From CAYJAD01 sp964370835 (GTDB lineage: Bacteria; Desulfobacterota; Desulfovibrionia; Desulfovibrionales; Desulfovibrionaceae): a stretch of DNA of 12,905 bases. A program made the translations under genes and the position numbers. Location: contig CAYJLO010000081.1 of NCBI GenBank assembly GCA_964370835.1, forward strand, positions 1-12,905. Direction: 5' to 3'. Shown here in pieces: positions 1 through 5,015 of the stretch. Every line of letters begins with the position of its first letter. The stretch's first letter is position 1. The notes beneath the pieces are model-generated. The model was not told where the DNA came from, ran no database searches, and saw nothing but the letters and a program-made list of their open reading frames with translations.

Positions 1-477
1 GCAAATCCCTTTCTTGATATTTTTTATAAGAACCCTGCTAAAGTAGCTTTTGAAACAGAGCTTACTTTTCTTTTACAGCATTACCATGGCATAAAAATGG
101 CTGTAGGCCATAATGTACTAACAGATTATTCCATTATATTGGATATGGCCTATGCTGATGTCACCCTACAGGGGGAACAAAGAGAAGTATTCCTTAATGT
201 TGCGCAACAAGTTTTATCCGAAATTGGTATGCCAAATGTGTTAATCTATTTAGAGTGTCCTGCAGAAGTGTTATTTGAGCGGGTACAAAAAAGAAATAGA
301 GAATCTGAAAAAACTATATCTATACAGTATTTAAAGGAACTTTCAGCTGCTGCCCAAGAAAGGGTAGCAGCTGTTTCTAAGGATGTTCAAGTAATATCTT
401 TGGATAGTCACCTTAATAACTTTCTTGAGTCTCAAGGTGTTGTAGACAAAATTAATTTAAATAGTTTGTTTTTATAA
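1..477 (+). CDS. Deoxynucleoside kinase (dGK/dAK-like), 5'-truncated by window edge
   Basis: The reading frame is open from base 1, so the gene begins upstream of the window; about 158 residues remain. They match the deoxynucleoside kinase family, which phosphorylates deoxyadenosine, deoxyguanosine or related nucleosides to the 5'-monophosphate in the cytosol. Visible signatures are N-P-F-L-D-I-F-Y-K-N near the start (the substrate-lid region of the family), a V-L-T-D-Y-S-I-I-L-D segment in place of the usual D-R-S motif, and a C-terminal LID-like run with R-V-Q-K-R-N-R. The P-loop would lie outside the window. The internal ATG at 97 is not the start, because homologous sequence continues upstream of it. 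It ends 4 bp from the stop of the convergent DCD-like gene. Next to a PurZ-like enzyme, a role in providing dGMP or dAMP is plausible but inferred. Substrate preference cannot be read from this fragment. Confidence 0.85.
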   Translation, partial: ANPFLDIFYKNPAKVAFETELTFLLQHYHGIKMAVGHNVLTDYSIILDMAYADVTLQGEQREVFLNVAQQVLSEIGMPNVLIYLECPAEVLFERVQKRNRESEKTISIQYLKELSAAAQERVAAVSKDVQVISLDSHLNNFLESQGVVDKINLNSLFL

Positions 478-481
478 AAAA

Positions 482-1477
482 TTAGTGACTTTTTTGTGCT
501 TCTGGGTCATTTTTTTTATGCGCATGCTTGAGAAATTCTAACTCTTTAATTAGTCTATTGTATTTTTCGTTTAACTCATCGTATTCATGTCTTAGGACAA
601 ATTGTTTTGTATTGATTGTATTCTCTGAGTGCTCTTCTACTCTGAGCAGAGCGTTAAAATTTGAAATGTCTTTTTGAGCTTGTGCAACAATTCCTGAAAA
701 TGATGAATACATTGCAAATGCAGCGAGTATTAAACTGACACCTCCAACTAAAAAAGTACCAATCCCTATCCATGACCAAATTCTTGTTTTACTTTTATAG
801 TCTTCTAATTTATCATTTAAAACTTGTTCTTGTGAAAAAATAGAACTTGATGGTAACCCTTTTCCAATTTTTTCAACATATTCATCTATTTTGAAGTCAA
901 AGCTTGTGTTGTAGTTATAGTCGCACTTGATATCTTGTTCAAGGAATTGGTGTTTAGGGTTTAAAGTTTTAGTAAATTCTACATTTATTAAATTTTTGTT
1001 AACAGGAACAAGTACGTGTTCATTACTAAAATTGTGTACAGGGATGAATAGTCTTCCTTTAAATTCTGGGTCAACAATTGGGCCAGTTCCAAGTAGAAGG
1101 CCTTTATGCACCCATTTCGACTTCAAATTAAAACGAGCTATGATATCTTCTGGAAGGTTTAATTCTTCTTTTGTAGTTAAAAATGTTAAAGAATTTGGGG
1201 CGAGAGATATAGCATCTTTATAGTTTAAATCATATTCAAACTTTTCACCTTTTTCGCCGACTCCCCATGCTTTATAGCCTAGCCTCATTTCAAAAACAGC
1301 ACTGTTAACCTGTTTCAATAAGGTGTCCTGTGATTCTCCTTCACAAGTTATGATGTTATATTTTAATATGCAGTACTTAATGTGAGGTGAGGAGAGCATT
1401 CCTGATTCAATGATTGGGGGAGTTCTTTCTTCTATCTCATAAGTATTTATGGCATCAGATATTTTTACATTTTCCAT
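482..1477 (-). CDS. Membrane-anchored protein with dCTP-deaminase/dUTPase-like domain
   Basis: The start is ATG 1477, one base after the stop of the upstream PurZ-like gene (TAGTATG), preceded by a G-run as a modest ribosome site. Translational coupling is likely. The reading frame stays open further upstream, but only inside the neighbouring gene. Of 331 residues, about 55-175 resemble the DCD/dUTPase fold: L-P-E-D-I-I-A-R-F-N-L-K-S-K-W near 108-122, then G-P-I-V-D-P-E-F-K-G-R-L at 132-143. D136 matches the conserved Asp of that motif. The next stretch reads F-I-P-V-H-N, where dCTP deaminases have T-L-E-x-x-N, so the catalytic Glu appears to be Pro. Residues about 233-258 form one strong transmembrane helix, and about 290-318 look coiled coil. 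Deaminase activity is unlikely. Nucleotide hydrolysis or nucleotide sensing at the membrane is possible. The fold is moderately certain, the function is not known. Confidence 0.75.
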   Translation of the reverse strand: MENVKISDAINTYEIEERTPPIIESGMLSSPHIKYCILKYNIITCEGESQDTLLKQVNSAVFEMRLGYKAWGVGEKGEKFEYDLNYKDAISLAPNSLTFLTTKEELNLPEDIIARFNLKSKWVHKGLLLGTGPIVDPEFKGRLFIPVHNFSNEHVLVPVNKNLINVEFTKTLNPKHQFLEQDIKCDYNYNTSFDFKIDEYVEKIGKGLPSSSIFSQEQVLNDKLEDYKSKTRIWSWIGIGTFLVGGVSLILAAFAMYSSFSGIVAQAQKDISNFNALLRVEEHSENTINTKQFVLRHEYDELNEKYNRLIKELEFLKHAHKKNDPEAQKSH

Positions 1478-1478
1478 A

Positions 1479-2477
1479 CTACCCCCGCACAGCCAAGTCT
1501 TCAGGGTTAAAGCCCAAGAAGTCCATAGTTCTCCCCAACTTTTCTTCAATATTTCTAATATATTTTTCGGCATGGGCTTGAGTTACCCCTGTTTCAAATA
1601 AATCTATATGGTTTAAAACTATTTTCGTGGGGTGATTAGACTCAATGGCTTTTAAAACAATATCGGGGGAAAAATGGGCAACCCGCCTTGGACGTTTGGT
1701 CACAGTAGTTAATTCTGTTAAGTCTGTGGCATGTTTTCCAGCGTGTTGAATGGCTTCCCATGTTGTTTCATTGTCTAGTGGGCCGGAATTTCCTGCAACT
1801 CGGATAGGAAATGCTCGAATAACGAGAATGATATCATCCACATCAAGAGGGCTTAAGCCGCACTCAGACAAGAAGCCCGCCGCAGTAGTATCTCTACTTG
1901 TGGCGTATGGATAATGCGGTGAGTGTAATACAGAAAGTCCAAAACCTTGGGTTCCTTCAATAATGATTCTTTCATTCTGCGAGAGGGCTTCACGTAGCTT
2001 TGATGCTACGTTGCAAATATAGGGCTGTAGTTCGCGAACATCTTTAGCAAGAACAATATCTTCTCTTCTCTGAATACGAGCCATAACGGCTGCACCAAGA
2101 CCACATCCTGTAGAGCCTATTCTAGCTGTTAACTTTTCTTGGCTTTCAAGTTCTTTGTGATTGTCATTGATTATAACAGCATGTTCATCAATAAAAAGCT
2201 TATCTTGAGGGAGATTTATTTTCGCAATCTCGTTTTGCAATGTTTTAATATGGATATAACTACCAGCGCAGAGGAAATTTTTTACGCTGGGGATAATGGA
2301 TGCTGTAGGTAAGTGTTGAAAAATGTAAGGGGTTTCATTTACAACAACGGTGTGTCCGGAGTTTGGGCCTCCGCATCTAACAGCGCAAGTTGCTCCTTGC
2401 TCTTTTGCAAAGTAATGGGCAACTTTTCCCTTGCCTTCAGAGCCATACTGGCCTCCGACTACTATTGATACTGGCAT
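1479..2477 (-). CDS. purZ: PurZ-like member of the adenylosuccinate synthetase (PurA) family
   Basis: The 332 residues match the short archaeal/phage type of PurA (bacterial PurA is about 430). Family motifs are in order: G-G-Q-Y-G-S-E-G-K-G-K (8-18), G-H-T (41-43), I-G-S-T-G-C-G-L-G (120-128), E-G-T-Q-G-F-G (174-180), a Y-P-Y-x-T-S segment (190-194), R-V-A-G-N-S-G-P-L (226-234), T-T-V-T-K-R-P-R-R-V (257-266) and N-H-I-D (289-292). Residue 13 is Ser where PurA has its catalytic Asp13. As I recall, that change marks PurZ, the phage enzyme that joins aspartate to dGMP using ATP to make N6-succino-2-amino-dAMP. The N-S-G-P segment also departs from the PurA R-V-G-A-G-P-F-P. Start ATG 2477 has GGGGAG upstream. 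The gene leads an operon with the DCD-like gene. Host PurB could finish the reaction. Family certain; PurZ chemistry inferred. Confidence 0.8.
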   Translation of the reverse strand: MPVSIVVGGQYGSEGKGKVAHYFAKEQGATCAVRCGGPNSGHTVVVNETPYIFQHLPTASIIPSVKNFLCAGSYIHIKTLQNEIAKINLPQDKLFIDEHAVIINDNHKELESQEKLTARIGSTGCGLGAAVMARIQRREDIVLAKDVRELQPYICNVASKLREALSQNERIIIEGTQGFGLSVLHSPHYPYATSRDTTAAGFLSECGLSPLDVDDIILVIRAFPIRVAGNSGPLDNETTWEAIQHAGKHATDLTELTTVTKRPRRVAHFSPDIVLKAIESNHPTKIVLNHIDLFETGVTQAHAEKYIRNIEEKLGRTMDFLGFNPEDLAVRG

Positions 2478-2507
2478 TGCTTTCTCCCCTCGTTTGCGTT
2501 GGCGTAT

Positions 2508-2536
2508 AGTGTAATAAATACATAGAGAAGTGTAAA
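2508..2536 (-). promoter_or_regulatory. Sigma-70-type promoter of the purZ-like operon
   Basis: Read on the minus strand, TTTACA (2536-2531) is followed after exactly 17 bases by TACACT (2513-2508). The -10 box lies about 30 bases upstream of the ATG at 2477. This is the only strong candidate in the 110-bp gap and implies that the purZ-like and DCD-like genes can be transcribed independently of the 320-aa gene upstream. Confidence 0.55.
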
Positions 2537-2587
2537 GAGGTGTAGTGAAGTGGGTATTCTGGCTGTAGAGGGTGAAAGTTAAAAGTA

Positions 2588-3550
2588 TTATGCGTCGAAT
2601 AAAGATCTTTGAATAATCTTTGAATGACTGAGTTTTTTATTCTTTTTATATACCTTTGTTTTTGTATTGAATGTAGGTGGCTTTTTTCTAACTTCTACGT
2701 CATTAAATTGAAATATTTCAATTATATTTGTTGACAATTTTTTTTCTTCGCCATTGACGAGTTCACGCTCTATCTGGACTGTACATTGTATTGAGTCTAA
2801 AAACTGTGAGTTTTTCAAAGGATATTTTCCGTGTAAAAAATCTTCAAGGAAAACTTTATCTTCAATATGGCAATTTATTGCATTCTTGTCATGTAAATTG
2901 ATAAATCCCCATGTGCCCTTTGTTTCTGCTAAGATAGGCCTGTTGATTTGCAAGTGCATATCTACGTATAATGGTTCTAGTGGCCTTACTATTCTATCAA
3001 CTATATGTTTTGGGAAATCACTTTTTTGTATGAAATGTTTTGTGTTGCTAAATGATATTTGTTTTATATTTTCGTCGTTTATAGAAGCTGAAAATAGATT
3101 GCTTTTTGCTTTTATTGATTTGTCTAGGTTGATATTTTTAGGTATTATTTCATGCAATTCCTGTACAGGCGTGTAGAAAAATCCTGAGATGTAATCAACA
3201 GCAGCATCTAATGTTTTTTCAATATAGTATTTTTTTTCATTGCCAGTTACTTTTTCAAATACAACGTCAATAGTATCTCCTGCGAGTGTACCGAGTAAAA
3301 AACTTGAAATTGAAAATGTTACAAGTTTTACAGAAAATTTAAATGAACCCTCTTGAGGTGGTATAATGTGAAAAGTAATGTAGTTGTTAGCTAAAAATAA
3401 TTTATTAAAATCTTTAAGAATAGTATCAATAGAGTTAATAGCTGTAATTACCTCATTTCCTCTGAGATGAGATTCAACTGTATCAAAAAATATGTAAAAT
3501 TCTGAACTATCCACAGGAGTAGGTGTGCCGTGGCTTTCATTTGTAATCAT
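2588..3550 (-). CDS. Uncharacterised 320-aa protein
   Basis: I do not recognise this protein. ATG 3550 is chosen because AGAGG sits five bases before it; a GTG two codons earlier (3556) overlaps that site. The N-terminal third contains I-T-F-H-I-I-P-P-Q-E-G-S-F-K-F followed by a hydrophobic run (about residues 75-98, K-L-V-T-F-S-I-S-S-F-L-L-G-T-L-A), which could be a membrane-associated helix. The middle is Lys/Asn-rich and mostly helical in look. From about residue 205 a beta-rich segment begins (K-G-T-W-G-F-I-N-L-H-D), and the C-terminus is strongly basic (K-V-Y-K-K-N-K-K-L). The E-G-S-F motif recalls hypothetical proteins often seen in genomic islands, but I cannot name a family. It has its own promoter and lies 110 bp upstream of the purZ-like gene on the same strand, so a joint role is possible but unproven. 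Confidence 0.8.
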   Translation of the reverse strand: MITNESHGTPTPVDSSEFYIFFDTVESHLRGNEVITAINSIDTILKDFNKLFLANNYITFHIIPPQEGSFKFSVKLVTFSISSFLLGTLAGDTIDVVFEKVTGNEKKYYIEKTLDAAVDYISGFFYTPVQELHEIIPKNINLDKSIKAKSNLFSASINDENIKQISFSNTKHFIQKSDFPKHIVDRIVRPLEPLYVDMHLQINRPILAETKGTWGFINLHDKNAINCHIEDKVFLEDFLHGKYPLKNSQFLDSIQCTVQIERELVNGEEKKLSTNIIEIFQFNDVEVRKKPPTFNTKTKVYKKNKKLSHSKIIQRSLFDA

Positions 3551-3587
3551 GTACACCTCTTGTTTTAGCTAGTAATCTGTAAAAGAT

Positions 3588-3616
3588 ATGGTAAGGGATA
3601 TACTTTTTTGCGTCAA
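3588..3616 (-). promoter_or_regulatory. Sigma-70-type promoter of the 320-aa gene
   Basis: On the minus strand TTGACG (3616-3611) and TACCAT (3593-3588) are separated by 17 bases. The -10 box lies about 38 bases upstream of ATG 3550, a normal distance for a short leader. Confidence 0.5.
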
Positions 3617-3695
3617 TGCCTCAATGGGGGTGGTTTATTATAATGAGTACGCTTAGCTAGCATATATTTAATGACAAATCACGTGGAGTAAGAAA

Positions 3696-3794
3696 ATGAA
3701 GATAAGCTGCCAAGATGAATACTATTACCATGGAGGTGATGAGTCGTATGTGGAGACTACCTTTGTGCGTGGGGATAACCTTTTACCCCAGTAA
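3696..3794 (+). CDS. Possible 32-aa small ORF (doubtful)
   Basis: ATG 3696 is preceded by GTGGAG at a usable spacing, and the frame runs 32 codons to TAA. The peptide is acidic and Tyr-rich at its start (M-K-I-S-C-Q-D-E-Y-Y-Y-H-G-G) with no recognisable domain, signal or membrane segment. A TATAAT box on the plus strand at 3639-3644 lies upstream, without a convincing -35. It may be a small protein, a leader peptide for the hairpins that follow, or a chance ORF. Only the start context supports it. Confidence 0.22.
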   Translation: MKISCQDEYYYHGGDESYVETTFVRGDNLLPQ

Positions 3795-3984
3795 AACCTA
3801 AAAAGCTCACCTGTGTAAAGCCCCCTGCCTGGGGGATGTAAATACGGGCTTCTGGAATGAAACTTGAGGAAAACTATCTCACAAGAACATTCTTCCCATT
3901 TGTAAATTTCGTATATTGAAGTTCTGATAATGCCAAAGTAAAGAGGTACTCCATCACTTCGGCACTGCTTTATAATTTAGTATA
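3795..3984. other. Gene-free stretch with competing C/G-run hairpins
   Basis: The gap 3551-4040 holds no convincing gene besides the doubtful small ORF. At 3821-3825 and 3831-3835 a C5/G5 pair can form a short hairpin. The same C-run can instead pair, as AAGCCC (3818-3823), with GGGCTT (3846-3851), so two exclusive structures exist. No T-run follows on either strand. The rest of the stretch shows no structure I can support. Confidence 0.3.
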
Positions 3985-4019
3985 TATCGTAGCTGTGCCT
4001 ATTGAGCACAGCTACGATA
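3985..4019 (-). terminator. Hairpin downstream of the XRE regulator, probable terminator
   Basis: A perfect 14-bp inverted repeat (TATCGTAGCTGTGC and its complement) encloses a 7-base loop. It begins 22 bases after the stop of the minus-strand XRE gene. The sequence that follows on that strand (TATACTAAATTATA) is AT-rich but has no clear U-run, so termination efficiency is uncertain. Confidence 0.55.
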
Positions 4020-4040
4020 ATAATCTTGCTAATATTCACT

Positions 4041-4391
4041 TTAGTTTTTTTGTTCTTTCAGAAAACGAATGAGCTCTTCTGTTTGCTTCAAAACAAAGCC
4101 GCGCTCCTTTTCATTCAAATTTGATAGCATATTTTTATAAACTAGTGCAGTTGAGTCTTCTGTCTCCTCAGGAGGACTGAACAAGTCTACAACACGGCAA
4201 TGTAAAGCATCTGCGAATTGCTGTAACCTTTCAAATTTAGGAGCAATGATGCCTTGCTCCATGCGAGACAAGGATTGTTGTCCAATTCCCACAAATTCAG
4301 CAAGTTGTTCTTGTGACATTTCAAGGGATTTTCTGCGTTTATGTATTGTACTACCCACTATTTTCGTGAGTGTTTGACTTTTTTCCTGCAT
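4041..4391 (-). CDS. XRE-family helix-turn-helix transcriptional regulator
   Basis: The 116 residues form a Cro/CI-type regulator. The helix-turn-helix is at about residues 13-70: I-H-K-R-R-K-S-L-E-M-S-Q-E-Q-L-A-E, then the recognition part G-I-G-Q-Q-S-L-S-R-M-E-Q-G, then L-Q-Q-F-A-D-A-L-H-C-R-V-V-D-L-F. The remaining 45 residues are a charged helical tail, probably for dimerisation. ATG 4391 has a strong GGGAGGGG ribosome site. The gene diverges from the TerB-like operon across 168 bp that carry a dyad and a near-direct repeat. This suggests that it represses or activates that operon and itself; the link is inferred from position. Confidence 0.92.
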   Translation of the reverse strand: MQEKSQTLTKIVGSTIHKRRKSLEMSQEQLAEFVGIGQQSLSRMEQGIIAPKFERLQQFADALHCRVVDLFSPPEETEDSTALVYKNMLSNLNEKERGFVLKQTEELIRFLKEQKN

Positions 4392-4422
4392 AGCCCCTCC
4401 CTTGTAATTCTTGAAAATAATC

Positions 4423-4441
4423 TATGCTTTGAGCACGCATA
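4423..4441. promoter_or_regulatory. Short dyad, possible operator
   Basis: TATGC and GCATA form 5-bp arms around a 9-base centre, directly upstream of the -35 box of the TerB-operon promoter and about 32 bp from the XRE start codon. The position suits an XRE operator, but the arms are short. Confidence 0.25.
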
Positions 4442-4470
4442 TTGACATGTACTAAAAGGGGTATTATTTT
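4442..4470 (+). promoter_or_regulatory. Promoter of the TerB-like operon
   Basis: A consensus TTGACA (4442-4447) is followed after 17 bases by TATTTT (4465-4470). A second possible start signal is the extended -10 TGCTATACT at 4525-4533, about 26 bases before the TerB-like ATG and without a good -35. Either could drive the operon. Confidence 0.5.
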
Positions 4471-4491
4471 TAGTTAAAGGCGTATTTTTAG
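4455..4491. repeat. Two near-direct repeats between promoter boxes
   Basis: Copy 1 (4455-4473, AAAGGGGTATTATTTTTAG) and copy 2 (4476-4491, AAAGGCGTATTTTTAG) differ by one substitution and a 3-base insertion. They overlap the spacer and -10 of the TTGACA promoter, a common layout for repressor sites; the adjacent XRE protein is the obvious candidate ligand. Confidence 0.4.
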
Positions 4492-4559
4492 GCCTATTTA
4501 TGAAAAAATGTAGATACTGTATGCTGCTATACTAATAAAAATGAATAGTTGGAGGTGGT

Positions 4560-4964
4560 ATGGAGGTTTCGTCTGTATTTAATTCTGTAGAAGACAGCCG
4601 TAGTTTTTTAGCTGGTCTTATCTTCTTAGCTAAAGCTGATGGCGTGCTAGATGAAAATGAAGTAAATTTGTTTCAAAGTATTGCCCTTGCTGTGGGTATA
4701 GATACAAATTTTATTGAATTCTGCCTTGAGTCCCCCCAATGCCCATCGTTAACATTTTCCAATCAGGTACAGAAAAGAGTTTTTATTCGAGAAGCTATCC
4801 TATTGTGTTATGCTGATAAGCAGTATCATGAAGCAGAAAAGACTTTATTACGGGCATTCGCATCTGAAATAGGGGTGTCAGAAGATATAGTACTAGACTT
4901 AGAAGCGTGGGCAGAAGAAGGAGTCGCATGGCAAGATAAGGGAATGCAAATTCTGCAGAGATAG
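4560..4964 (+). CDS. TerB-like (tellurite resistance/DjlA-type) domain protein
   Basis: The 134 residues are one all-helical TerB-like domain. Two related halves are visible: L-A-G-L-I-F-L-A-K-A-D-G-V-L-D-E-N-E-V near 18-35, and E-A-I-L-L-C-Y-A-D-K-Q-Y-H-E-A-E-K near 78-95. Each carries the family's acidic A-D-G/x-x-x-x-E pattern, which in TerB relatives can bind metal. There is no signal peptide or membrane helix, so it is probably cytosolic. ATG 4560 follows GGAGGTGGT, an ideal ribosome site. It is the first gene of a tight plus-strand operon with a hydrolase-YaaW fusion (51-bp gap) and a lipoprotein. TerB-domain proteins are known from Ter stress and phage-resistance clusters; no other Ter gene is seen here. 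Confidence 0.85.
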   Translation: MEVSSVFNSVEDSRSFLAGLIFLAKADGVLDENEVNLFQSIALAVGIDTNFIEFCLESPQCPSLTFSNQVQKRVFIREAILLCYADKQYHEAEKTLLRAFASEIGVSEDIVLDLEAWAEEGVAWQDKGMQILQR

Positions 4965-5015
4965 CCTGTTTTTAATTTGAATATTGTTCAGTAAAATTAC
5001 TACTGAGGGGAAAAT

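Noticed and set aside
927..1223. Plus-strand ORF of 98 codons
   Set aside because: It is antisense to the DCD-like coding sequence and shows no domain or ribosome site.
482..1477. Active dCTP deaminase
   Set aside because: The catalytic Glu position appears to be Pro, and the membrane-tethered architecture is unlike Dcd.
1478..1573. N-terminal extension of the DCD-like protein to an ATG at 1573
   Set aside because: The extension lies wholly inside the conserved end of the PurZ-like gene; ATG 1477 has coupled spacing and better fits the protein.
1479..2477. Housekeeping adenylosuccinate synthetase (purA)
   Set aside because: The protein is about 100 residues shorter than bacterial PurA, has Ser at the catalytic Asp position and sits among accessory genes.
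3874..3954. 26-codon minus-strand ORF starting at ATG 3954
   Set aside because: No ribosome site and no recognisable domain; the open frame upstream ends after a few codons.
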